Source: Ewingella sp963519305 (lineage in GTDB: Bacteria; Pseudomonadota; Gammaproteobacteria; Enterobacterales; Enterobacteriaceae). From it: a stretch of 64,000 nt of DNA. The notes under the pieces were generated by a model. It searched no databases. It had not been told where the DNA came from and saw nothing but the letters and a program-made list of their open reading frames with translations. Of the stretch, positions 34,328-42,522 are shown in pieces (position 1 is the first letter of the stretch; every line of letters begins with the position of its first letter). The stretch covers positions 101,176-165,175 of the forward strand of contig CAUQMS010000010.1 in assembly GCA_963519305.1 (NCBI GenBank), in the 5' to 3' direction. The position numbers and the translations under genes were made by a program.

Positions 34328-35209
34328 ATGATAAATACACCTAAAGATTTAGAAAGCTATATTCAATATGTCCATTCATCACTGCTCAATCTTCAGGACG
34401 AAGGGGTCATTGTCAGTCGCGCAACAACTCTTAGAGGGAATTCTACTTCCCATGAATTTGACGTATATTACCAATTTGAAAGGGCTGGTATTGCCCATAA
34501 AGTTGCGATTGAATGCAAATTTACGCGCCGACCGGTTGAAAAAGCCGATGTAATGGAATTCCATGCGAAAATTCAAGAGGTGGGCAACCCTCAAGGGGTA
34601 ATGGTAAGTAAATCCGGTTATCAAAAAGGTGCTATTGAATATGGAAATTTTCATCATATAAAATTACTAAAGCTAGAAGACATTCCCACTTTAAATATCC
34701 TAGTCGGAGACAGGGTTAAATCAATTGCATTACCATCAGCCGAGTATATTGGAGCACCATTTTGGGTCTTGATGGAGAAAGAAGGCAATAGTGTATCTGG
34801 TGCATATCACAAACTCGCTAACAAACATAAGAACAGAATTGTCATACCTTTATTTTTCTCAAAAAGAGCTGCGGTTAATTATTTAGAACAAAATCCGCAC
34901 TTAGATACTTTTGTCATTAGAGGACTCCCTCAGCACTGCCTAGATTTCATTATTAAGTTAGGAGAAATGAGTAAGTTATTATTCTTACCTGTAATTACGT
35001 CATCGAAAGAAGAGGGTATTAGTGGTCTCATTTCAACACCAGAACAGCTTAAAAAAGAGTTCTTATTATCAGAAATAACTATAGAGGAATACGCAGAAGA
35101 ACGAGTAAAAAGCTGTAAGATAAAAAATGAGATATCATTTTCAATGATATACAAAGAACTTATGGATAGTAAATGCCTAAATTTACTTAAAAGAAAAAAT
35201 AAAAAATAA
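34328..35209 (+). CDS. Mrr-type restriction endonuclease-like protein
   Basis: 293 residues. The N-terminal 110 residues form a PD-(D/E)xK core of the Mrr class: EFDVYYQF (Asp45), VAIECKF (Glu62, Lys64), then VMEFHAKIQEVGNPQGVMVSKSGYQKGAIEYG, the alpha-helix and following strand found in Mrr and related DNases. The remaining 180 residues are unrecognised and could sense or bind the partner. It lies downstream of the SIR2-like gene in the same orientation. SIR2-like proteins are usually paired with HerA, Argonaute or a sensor; an Mrr-like partner is uncommon to my knowledge. The spacer contains no terminator but is AT-rich. Confidence 0.78.
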   Translation: MINTPKDLESYIQYVHSSLLNLQDEGVIVSRATTLRGNSTSHEFDVYYQFERAGIAHKVAIECKFTRRPVEKADVMEFHAKIQEVGNPQGVMVSKSGYQKGAIEYGNFHHIKLLKLEDIPTLNILVGDRVKSIALPSAEYIGAPFWVLMEKEGNSVSGAYHKLANKHKNRIVIPLFFSKRAAVNYLEQNPHLDTFVIRGLPQHCLDFIIKLGEMSKLLFLPVITSSKEEGISGLISTPEQLKKEFLLSEITIEEYAEERVKSCKIKNEISFSMIYKELMDSKCLNLLKRKNKK

Positions 35210-35266
35210 ACTCTACAAACACATTCATTATTAGCCCTATTTTACCACAATGGCTTTATAATATAG

Positions 35267-35578
35267 TTAGGTGCTAGTAGATAGTGGCAATGCCTTACTA
35301 ATCACCTCACCTCTATATTTAGCAGGAATATCCCCAGGGGTACATAAATGAACTGGCACCCCTAATAATAACACGAGCTCTTCCTGCAAGGCACCTAATT
35401 CAAAAAGGGTAACCCCGGGCATGGGATCTACAAGAATATCTAAATCACTATTTTCAACATCCTCGCCTCTAGCAACCGAACCGAAAACCCTAGGGTTAGT
35501 AACAGGATATCTGGAAATAATATCAATTATAAATTTTATTTTCAATTTTAAAATTACTGAAGGCTTCATAATTCCCAT
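35267..35578 (-). CDS. Minimal nucleotidyltransferase (MNT/MntA-like), orphan
   Basis: 103 residues with the minimal nucleotidyltransferase signature FGSVARGEDVENSDLDILVD (32-51: GS...RG and the metal Asp pair 45/47). In the MntA-HepT system such proteins AMPylate and silence a HEPN toxin. No HEPN gene is present on either side. The start overlaps the last 13 bases of the second tniQ gene on the same strand, so it is translated from the tns transcript. Its role may be antitoxin remnant, regulator of transposition, or addiction component with a partner elsewhere. Confidence 0.82.
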   Translation of the reverse strand: MGIMKPSVILKLKIKFIIDIISRYPVTNPRVFGSVARGEDVENSDLDILVDPMPGVTLFELGALQEELVLLLGVPVHLCTPGDIPAKYRGEVISKALPLSTST

Positions 35579-36558
35579 ACCTTTATTAACATGTTTTTAG
35601 GACATTTCGATGTCTTAAAAGAAAACATACATTTGGAACAATTGGATTTTTTATTTTTCAGTATATTGATAGAAAAAGAATCGCTGCATCTAAATCCATA
35701 CTTCACCTCATTCAATAAAGAATGATTTAAAATAAATCTGTTAAACATATCTGGGTAGTTTTTTTCCATATTTTCGAACATGCTTTGAAGTTTAATATAA
35801 CTATGCCTTTTATGATACCAAAAAAAACGAACTGCAGACCTAAAATACACTAATGTAGAACGTTCTGCATAAGCTGTCTTCTTACTATTAATTATCTCGA
35901 TAAGATATTTACAGGCCGAGGAATGAAATTCCAACAATAAACAATACATTATAAACCCAGAAAACCCACTAACTTCAGGCAATTTTAAAGCAACACCACT
36001 ATCCGGCGTAATAATTTGTCTAGACGGTAGATACCGATCATCCTGACGATCTGTACAAATAGATTTTTCACTCCCACACATTATTAACTTAATCTTTTCC
36101 ACTGCATGTTTAAAGCGCAAGTCATTAAGGATTTCAAGTTTCACTCCATGTTTTTCGCAATTAACACCCTTTAACCAGTTAGATTTAAAATATCCATAGC
36201 CGTAAATATTTATGGATTCCTTTAGACACTCCGGGCAGAAAGCCACTGGAATATATACTCTAGGAGAGAGCGAAACCACTGGATTAGATCGAAATATATT
36301 GTTTAATAGGTTAATATGAAGAACTGGATTTGAGTAAATTGTTAGTTCAGTCTCGTCCCCCCATGAACGCCTTAGCGCATTCAATAAATCTTCGTCACTT
36401 TCATCTTCGAAAAGAAAATGAAGATTCTCTGGTATTAATGGCCTTGCAAACCATCGTCCCAGCTTTCCCACTATGCAGCAGAAGGAGCTATTATCAAAGG
36501 TCATTATCTTTCTAAAAATGAAACTATGCAGTGACTCATCAGGATTGATTTTCAACAT
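35566..36558 (-). CDS. Second TniQ/TnsD-family protein
   Basis: 330 residues. The TniQ zinc-binding motif is intact: FCPECLKESINIYGYGYF with Cys108 and Cys111, then GVNCEKHGVKL with Cys134 and His137. The N-terminal region (MLKINPDESLHSFIFRKI) is the usual TniQ start. A second Cys cluster ends the protein (SNCSKCMFSF...SKCPKN). It is shorter than TnsD (462 residues here), resembling the short TniQ forms that act as adaptors to alternative targeting devices. It lies 16 bp after tnsD in the tns operon and overlaps the nucleotidyltransferase gene. It could recognise a second class of target or pair with TnsD. Confidence 0.85.
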   Translation of the reverse strand: MLKINPDESLHSFIFRKIMTFDNSSFCCIVGKLGRWFARPLIPENLHFLFEDESDEDLLNALRRSWGDETELTIYSNPVLHINLLNNIFRSNPVVSLSPRVYIPVAFCPECLKESINIYGYGYFKSNWLKGVNCEKHGVKLEILNDLRFKHAVEKIKLIMCGSEKSICTDRQDDRYLPSRQIITPDSGVALKLPEVSGFSGFIMYCLLLEFHSSACKYLIEIINSKKTAYAERSTLVYFRSAVRFFWYHKRHSYIKLQSMFENMEKNYPDMFNRFILNHSLLNEVKYGFRCSDSFSINILKNKKSNCSKCMFSFKTSKCPKNMLIKVWEL

Positions 36559-36574
36559 AAATCATGCTCCTTTA

Positions 36575-37963
36575 CTAAGTAATTTTCCTCGGTAAAATAG
36601 CTTCAAGCACACTTTTATCATGAAGATATAACCAATGGTACTCTTTATTACACCCACTCTTTATATCAACTCTACATGACTCCGGTTTTATCTGCCTGAA
36701 TCTTAGTATCTTTAGTATGCAACGGCGATGCATTGACTCATTATGGCATTTTATACGATACTCTACGAGACCAGGGTGACTTGATATGACTTGCTCAACA
36801 CTTCCGACACCTATTCCATAACGGATTGCAATATATTTCCGATGAAACCCTAGACGTCCCAAGTAAAGAATCCCTCTAACCAATTGTTCAGTTAACACTC
36901 TTGGTTTTGTTACAATATTGATATCATTGAGTGTAGCTAACCTTTTCAAATAACAACGGCTTTTACCTGTTAAGCGATAAATCTTAGCAAGCGAAAAACC
37001 TTTTTTAAGTAATTTCAAACATATATCTTCATAAGGATTCTCTCTTTTTGTATTTTTGTTTTTAATTTCTAAGACATCATCTTTTCTCCTATAATAAAGC
37101 ATAAATTCAGGTGCTCCAAAAAGCCATGTTGAGAATAGCAAATGTCGAAATGGATGATGGTTAGAGTTGCATTCCAAAAGTTGTGATATATATTTATAAT
37201 CATTAACGCCATGCGGAAGGTTGGCATTTGCATGCGTTTCAAACCCTTTCAAAAAACGATTAAACCCTACCATTAGAGCCTTCATGCGAATTCTTCTATG
37301 ATAGGAAACAAGTCCATCATCAGATAATTTATCACGATATATCGTAGCTATATCTTTATATTCAATTTTATTACTAATCATCTGTAATAGCTCTGCTGAG
37401 AACTTAGCCACCTTGGTTTCCGCAGAAGAAGCAAGGCAAAATCCACCTGATAAATCCGGTAACAATCCACTAGATAGCCGCTGCCTCGCCCCCAGCGAAA
37501 ATGCCCCAAGAAGTATACCGTGAGAGTGGCATGCTATTATTCCTGGAATCTGATGTGCTCTATGCCAATAACTAACTCCATGTAAAGATAAATCCAACTC
37601 AGCACATTTTGGACACCATTTCAAAAAAATAGTATTTCCGCCACCAAAAGAGGGCAACTGACTTTCTCTGATTACTTTGGCACCCTCACTACTCATCATA
37701 AGTTGTTCTAACCTAAGAGCATGATTAGGAAGAAAAAACATGAATAAAGGTGCTAAGGTTTGTTGATATAATAGGTCTTCTGCGCAATCCCCTGTTGAAT
37801 GAGCAAGTTGAATAAGCCCTGCGGTTAGAAAAGGATGAATAGATTTTCTACTATCATCAAATACTTTTCTGTTAAATGATGCACCGCCCTCTCCTGATAA
37901 AGTAATTAGGCGCACCAAACGACTAAATAATAATTCATCTGGAAAATGATTTGGTAAAATCAT
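36575..37963 (-). CDS. tnsD: Target-selection protein TnsD (TniQ family)
   Basis: 462 residues. The N-terminal TniQ domain starts LPNHFPDELLFSRLVRL, and the zinc motif WCPKCAELDLSLHGVSYWH (Cys117, Cys120) pairs with IIACHSHGILL (Cys145, His148). The C-terminal half has helix-turn-helix features (SLAKIYRLTGKSRCYLKRLA; KYIAIRYGIGVGSVEQVI) expected of a sequence-specific DNA binder. In Tn7 TnsD binds the end of glmS and recruits TnsC; here the insertion point predicts recognition of the 3' coding end of yhiN. It is 26 bp downstream of tnsC in the same operon. Confidence 0.88.
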   Translation of the reverse strand: MILPNHFPDELLFSRLVRLITLSGEGGASFNRKVFDDSRKSIHPFLTAGLIQLAHSTGDCAEDLLYQQTLAPLFMFFLPNHALRLEQLMMSSEGAKVIRESQLPSFGGGNTIFLKWCPKCAELDLSLHGVSYWHRAHQIPGIIACHSHGILLGAFSLGARQRLSSGLLPDLSGGFCLASSAETKVAKFSAELLQMISNKIEYKDIATIYRDKLSDDGLVSYHRRIRMKALMVGFNRFLKGFETHANANLPHGVNDYKYISQLLECNSNHHPFRHLLFSTWLFGAPEFMLYYRRKDDVLEIKNKNTKRENPYEDICLKLLKKGFSLAKIYRLTGKSRCYLKRLATLNDINIVTKPRVLTEQLVRGILYLGRLGFHRKYIAIRYGIGVGSVEQVISSHPGLVEYRIKCHNESMHRRCILKILRFRQIKPESCRVDIKSGCNKEYHWLYLHDKSVLEAILPRKIT

Positions 37964-37989
37964 ACTCCCACCTATTTAGTAAAATTAAC

Positions 37990-39441
37990 TCATCGAAAAG
38001 CATTAAGCGGGTCATCACATAATATTTCAGACTTTTTTAGAAAACACAAAGTTGCGTCACTCTTTGCAGCTCTTTGAAATAAATCAGGGTCCTTAATTTT
38101 ATTATGAAATTCTTTTTCACTCTGTACTTCCAAAATTTTTTGTGCAAACTCATGATGTTGAGGACGACTGAGATCTCCTGGGATGGAAGAAAAATCCTCT
38201 CCTGGCATGGCGTGATGTTCTTTATATATTGGAGGGAATTCCTTTGCTATCCTGCATTCACTATCAGCTATTGATTTTCCGCGGCGAAATTGTGAAATCT
38301 TTTCAAAGCGTAGTTCATCTATTGCTGGACGAGAAGCCTTTGTTGCTACGTTAGATGCATGAGACAATAAAGCTTCGGTCACTCTCTCATCTTGGGTACC
38401 TATAACCAACCTTTGGGCTTCACGATAAATTCTCACGGCTAAATCCATATTACCTATAGAAAGTTCGTATAATGTATCGCTTAATGCTTTGGTCAGCGGA
38501 GTGAAAACATTAGTCCACTGCAAGAGCCATAGCTCTTCGATAAATAACTCCCATACCTCATCATTCTGCATTAGCGTTATATCGAAATAACCACTACTTT
38601 CGGCTCTCCTTGCTGCTTTTAATGTTTTACTTAGGAGTTTATTAAAGGGAGGATTCGCACAGAAAAATATTGGAATTCCTAAATTATTAACAAGATTATG
38701 AAGAAATCCCAACAAACGATCAGCACCTCCAGTTTTTGCAAGATTAAGATTTTGCATTTCATCAATAACTAATATTCCGAGGAAGCTGGATTTTATTCTC
38801 GCTTCAATTTGATCAAGTAAAAGAGCAATCGTAGATGCGGGCCTCGTTGTTGCAATACCTATTTTTCGGTCCAGTTCATATAATATTTTATGGCATAAAG
38901 CTCTCACGCTTGAGTCATCAGGGCAATCTACTTTAACCCAGACAACCTGCTTCAATGATAATGATTGGCCTTGATAACAGCTATGTTCAATCGTATCAGG
39001 AAAACAACTTAAAACTTGAACTACCATACTGGTTTTACCGACGCCACTCTCACCGATTAAAGTTATTCCACTTCCTTTAGGTTGAAAGAAACCTGTACTT
39101 GGAGCAATGGAAGGACGCTTATCATGAGGATAATGTAAATAATTCATAGTTGTTGGAGATAATGGATTTTTCGTTGAATACCCATCTTTAATAGCTATCT
39201 CTACCGCTCTGAAACAGTCAAGATAAACTGGGAGTGGCTGTCTTAAATCTTTCAACCTGGTCAAATACTCAACCCGCTCAAATGCATCAAGCCTTGTTTC
39301 ATCAAATGAATGTGTGGGGTAATAAGCCATTATATCAATAATACATGCATCACTCATTTTAGCAGGCAAAGCTTCGATAAGAGGATTTCCACGATGTTCA
39401 GGTAGTATTGCATTTTTATAGTTGGCCTTAGTAATTATCAT
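37990..39441 (-). CDS. tnsC: Transposition regulator ATPase TnsC
   Basis: 483 residues, an AAA+ ATPase. Walker A is GESGVGKT (130-137) and Walker B ILVIDEMQNL (Asp227-Glu228). TnsC of Tn7 forms an ATP-dependent ring on DNA that links the targeting protein to the TnsAB transposase and enforces target immunity. It starts one base after the tnsB stop, so translation is probably coupled. Confidence 0.92.
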   Translation of the reverse strand: MIITKANYKNAILPEHRGNPLIEALPAKMSDACIIDIMAYYPTHSFDETRLDAFERVEYLTRLKDLRQPLPVYLDCFRAVEIAIKDGYSTKNPLSPTTMNYLHYPHDKRPSIAPSTGFFQPKGSGITLIGESGVGKTSMVVQVLSCFPDTIEHSCYQGQSLSLKQVVWVKVDCPDDSSVRALCHKILYELDRKIGIATTRPASTIALLLDQIEARIKSSFLGILVIDEMQNLNLAKTGGADRLLGFLHNLVNNLGIPIFFCANPPFNKLLSKTLKAARRAESSGYFDITLMQNDEVWELFIEELWLLQWTNVFTPLTKALSDTLYELSIGNMDLAVRIYREAQRLVIGTQDERVTEALLSHASNVATKASRPAIDELRFEKISQFRRGKSIADSECRIAKEFPPIYKEHHAMPGEDFSSIPGDLSRPQHHEFAQKILEVQSEKEFHNKIKDPDLFQRAAKSDATLCFLKKSEILCDDPLNAFR

Positions 39442-39442
39442 T

Positions 39443-41584
39443 CTAAATGCCTCTTTTTCTCTTGAGCAATGAAATTATAGAACTGTTTCTTTCCGAGATT
39501 AAAGCCTCCACATTTGGGGCTTCTGGCACCCGCTCCACAATACCTCTATTATCACCAGTAATACGTGAATCTAAAATAGCTTGTTTTCTTCGTTGCTTAA
39601 CCCCATTTATTCGCTCTCCCTTTGTGACTAATGGAATAGCATTTTTAACCTCATTCTGGGCATTCTCAGTGATATTTTTTCTTCGATTATGTCGTTCAAG
39701 AGAATTAACACTTGGTTTATTATGTTTCTTCTCGGCATTCTTCCAATCTTTAAAAAACAGAACATCTGCTAGATGTCTTTCTGTAAAATTAGAAGAAAAA
39801 TGCATCAAATGGCACCGTGTGAATCCCTCTGCTTCCTGAAAACGGACATATATAAATGACGAGTTATCTTGATCTACCCGCGCTTCCAATTTCCAGCTTT
39901 TACTTGAGCGCGCCACCACTTTCCAGTCTTCAAATTCCGGCCTAGAGCACTCATAGTACATTTCGTCATTAAGTCTTATCCCTCGACTCGTCATAGAAAC
40001 TATTTCAACTGGTAACAACCTTGCTCGAAGTTCTGCTTCATTTGCCTTACATAATGCATGTTTATGTTTTTTTAAATGGATGTTCCAGTAATTTATCGGT
40101 GTAGGGGAAATATCATTTTCAATAAGCAATGGCGACTGCCCGGCCAACCCATCAAAAATTGAACTATTGTGGTCAAGGACCGCATCAATAAGCAGCTTTG
40201 TCACTTCAGTTAGTGTGAAAGTGGCATCATATCGAGGATCACGGTCACCACGTATATAATGGCGGCCTTTCGTTGAACCCATTAATTCGTGCACAAGTTT
40301 TTCATTAAGTATTTGGAATCTATGTTCAACGATACCTTTTAGTTCTGCTCGATATGGAGGAGCAATACTTAGATGGCCAATCAACGGAACTGCGAGTTTT
40401 TCTGCTTGATTACAAACAAACTCACCTCGGTCACAAAGCAGACGCTGAGGTATATGACTACAAGGCCACTCTTCCTCTTCTATCTCTATCCCGAACCGAT
40501 GGCAGTAATCTTTTTTCGATGTAAAACTGTTTACTAAAGCTTGTCGCCCTGCTCGCCAGGAAGCATATTCCATTGAAACATGCAGGCCAACAATCATTCT
40601 ACTTTCTTTATCTACTACGCAATAAACCGTAGGTCGACCAATCACATAGTTACGTCTAAATTCTGATACAATGTGCACATCAAGAACAGTAGCATCTAGC
40701 TCAAAGCAGCTACCAGGCACCTCCGTATGGTCCGTCGCCTTCCCTCGTAATGCCCTTCTATTACGTTCAAAATCCCCTGGAGTAGTTTGTTTACGAATTA
40801 TCTCATTCTTCGGGACTATTTTTTTTGACCAATAAAGGAAAGCGCGATAAGTTGGGATATTCTGATCTCTTCTCTCATTTTCAGCGTCAATAATCTCTTG
40901 TGCAAAAAACTCCTTAAGCATTAGGTCATATATTCTACTAAAAGTAATTTTCCGCCCATTAAGCCCATACTTCTTTAATGCTTTAAGGAATATTTTCTTA
41001 AATTCATTACTTGTATTAACTCCCAGAGGAACTGGCATATTCGGTGTCGATAGCTCACTTGGTCTGCCACGTTTTATGGTTCCAGCCACACGTGTTTTAC
41101 CTGCCCCTCCTGAGTATTTGTAAGCAGGTAGTAAAGAATTTCTTTCTTGCCCAAACCTCCAAAAAAGGTTTAGTAATCGATAAATATTTTGAACATATGT
41201 ACCATTCTGCCGTGCATGCTCCACCACAAATTTATTTCTTGGGAGTAATGTCACTGCAAGTAAAAAGTCAGGATTGTTAACTAACCCATGAATCAATTTT
41301 TCACGTTCATCTCTTAATACCAGATGTTTTTCTGAAATGTGCTCTTCTGCTACCAACTGGTAAAAAGGAAGAGAAAAGGAAGAGCTTTTAGCACATCCAT
41401 TTTTTATATAATTTGAAAAATTAGAATTAGATACTATAATGGGACGTTCTAATCCTTTATCTTCACGTAGACGGAATAAGACTAGAAGAGTGCCATCAGA
41501 AGAATGACCAAGTGCCCGATACTTCCCTTCCTTGATACCATCGATATGGTTAACTTCCCAAATGCTGTTTCGTTCAACTTGCAT
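39443..41584 (-). CDS. tnsB: DDE transposase TnsB
   Basis: 713 residues, the usual TnsB size (about 700). The DDE triad is visible: Asp297 in CFELDATV, Asp385 in LLCDRGEF and Glu420 in GIVEHRF, within an integrase-like core that starts near 285. N-terminal helix-turn-helix domains would bind the repeated GTACAAACTTTATT sites at both ends. TnsB joins the 3' ends to the target. Its ATG overlaps the last 11 bases of tnsA. Confidence 0.94.
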   Translation of the reverse strand: MQVERNSIWEVNHIDGIKEGKYRALGHSSDGTLLVLFRLREDKGLERPIIVSNSNFSNYIKNGCAKSSSFSLPFYQLVAEEHISEKHLVLRDEREKLIHGLVNNPDFLLAVTLLPRNKFVVEHARQNGTYVQNIYRLLNLFWRFGQERNSLLPAYKYSGGAGKTRVAGTIKRGRPSELSTPNMPVPLGVNTSNEFKKIFLKALKKYGLNGRKITFSRIYDLMLKEFFAQEIIDAENERRDQNIPTYRAFLYWSKKIVPKNEIIRKQTTPGDFERNRRALRGKATDHTEVPGSCFELDATVLDVHIVSEFRRNYVIGRPTVYCVVDKESRMIVGLHVSMEYASWRAGRQALVNSFTSKKDYCHRFGIEIEEEEWPCSHIPQRLLCDRGEFVCNQAEKLAVPLIGHLSIAPPYRAELKGIVEHRFQILNEKLVHELMGSTKGRHYIRGDRDPRYDATFTLTEVTKLLIDAVLDHNSSIFDGLAGQSPLLIENDISPTPINYWNIHLKKHKHALCKANEAELRARLLPVEIVSMTSRGIRLNDEMYYECSRPEFEDWKVVARSSKSWKLEARVDQDNSSFIYVRFQEAEGFTRCHLMHFSSNFTERHLADVLFFKDWKNAEKKHNKPSVNSLERHNRRKNITENAQNEVKNAIPLVTKGERINGVKQRRKQAILDSRITGDNRGIVERVPEAPNVEALISERNSSIISLLKRKRGI

Positions 41585-42395
41585 AATGATGTACCATAAA
41601 ATTATCTGAAATTTTTATTATTTCTACAATTCCAGTATCAACGATAGATTTATCAATATTTACTTCAATTAGTTTATTTACTATTAATGCTTTTAGCAGA
41701 ACCAATGCATCGTCATGATCAATATCTATTTTTCTGAAAAAATCATTGCAAAGGTCTTCTAACAAAAACGTACCAATATTAATTAAAGAATGTGCATGAT
41801 TTAATAAATCTTCCGAAAATATTCGCCCTTGCCTTGATTGTGCTGTAATCCATTGGATATTCTTCGATTGAATCTTATTTTTCTCTGTCATGACAAAAAG
41901 TTGGAACCTAATGCCCAGCAATTGCCACCAGACGCGCTCGATATCTAGCTTTTCTGCAACTCTATGATTTTTAATAATATCAATAGGTTTAACGGCTACA
42001 GCTTCATACCATGTATCAATTCCATCAGAACATGTCAGCAAAAAATCTGTAGTCATAACGTTAGATATTTGCGATTTAGGAATGACTGGGTGCTTAACAC
42101 CTAGAAGTTTTGAAATTTTAATTGAAAGATCTAAAGGTAGGAGGGGAAATTGCTCCCTGATATCAATTACTAAGTCACAAAATTCGGCGAGATAGAAAAA
42201 ACAGCTCTCATGCTCAGAAAGAGTATGGTGCTCTCGATGAGATTTTATGCCTTGAATTTTACCGCTATTACCATGTGAGCTAACATCCTGTACTCGAAGC
42301 CAAGGTTTATAGGCGGCACCCTCCCCAAGCCCGTATTTGTTCTTAAGGGCCCTTTGGAAGTCAGCTTGAGTATCTAACTTTCTACGCCTCGCCAA
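41574..42395 (-). CDS. tnsA: Endonuclease subunit TnsA
   Basis: 273 residues, equal to Tn7 TnsA in size. It is a restriction-endonuclease-like fold with candidate catalytic residues Glu63 (LSEHESCF), Asp117 (MTTDFLL) and Lys136 (AVAVKP), close to Glu63/Asp114/Lys132 of Tn7 TnsA. It cuts the 5' ends so that transposition is cut-and-paste. The start is a TTG at 42395 with GGAG 11 bases upstream. A C-terminal helix-rich region after residue 170 would contact TnsC. It is the first gene of the operon, transcribed away from the yhiN junction. Confidence 0.92.
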   Translation of the reverse strand: MARRRKLDTQADFQRALKNKYGLGEGAAYKPWLRVQDVSSHGNSGKIQGIKSHREHHTLSEHESCFFYLAEFCDLVIDIREQFPLLPLDLSIKISKLLGVKHPVIPKSQISNVMTTDFLLTCSDGIDTWYEAVAVKPIDIIKNHRVAEKLDIERVWWQLLGIRFQLFVMTEKNKIQSKNIQWITAQSRQGRIFSEDLLNHAHSLINIGTFLLEDLCNDFFRKIDIDHDDALVLLKALIVNKLIEVNIDKSIVDTGIVEIIKISDNFMVHHYAS

Positions 42396-42427
42396 GATGC
42401 TTTATCTCCACCAGACTTGATGGATAA

Positions 42428-42522
42428 ATTATAGCTTAGTGTACAAACTTTATTATTCTAAAATTAACTTATGTACAAACTATTTTGTCAGTGTACAAAC
42501 TTTATTATTCCAGAACAACTCA
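42428..42522. repeat. Right end of the Tn7-like transposon, tns promoter and target duplication
   Basis: Three TnsB-like repeats with core TGTACAAAC occur at 42440-42459, 42472-42489 and 42492-42511, denser than at the left end, as in Tn7. The element ends at 42517 and ACTCA (42518-42522) is the target duplication. A TATAAT box for the tns operon (minus strand, 42433-42428) lies directly beside the innermost repeat, so TnsB binding should repress its own operon. Confidence 0.9.

Larger units (their letters stand above)
24973..42517. mobile_element. Complete Tn7-like transposon (17,545 bp) inserted in the 3' end of yhiN
   Basis: The boundaries are set by matching ends and a perfect 5-bp duplication ACTCA on both sides. 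The element encodes TnsA, TnsB, TnsC and two TniQ/TnsD-type proteins but no TnsE, so targeting should go through TniQ proteins to fixed sites. The tnsA end abuts the target gene, as in Tn7 at glmS. Removing the element and one duplication restores yhiN with four different final codons and a TAA stop, giving exactly 400 residues. Cargo: IS30 copy, FRG protein, helicase, SIR2-like plus Mrr-like pair, nucleotidyltransferase. The cargo is markedly AT-rich compared with the yhiN-gor backbone. Confidence 0.95.

Noticed and set aside
24973..42517. Search for CRISPR array or Cas genes in the Tn7-like element
   Set aside because: No regularly spaced repeats and no Cas-like proteins; targeting appears to be protein-based.
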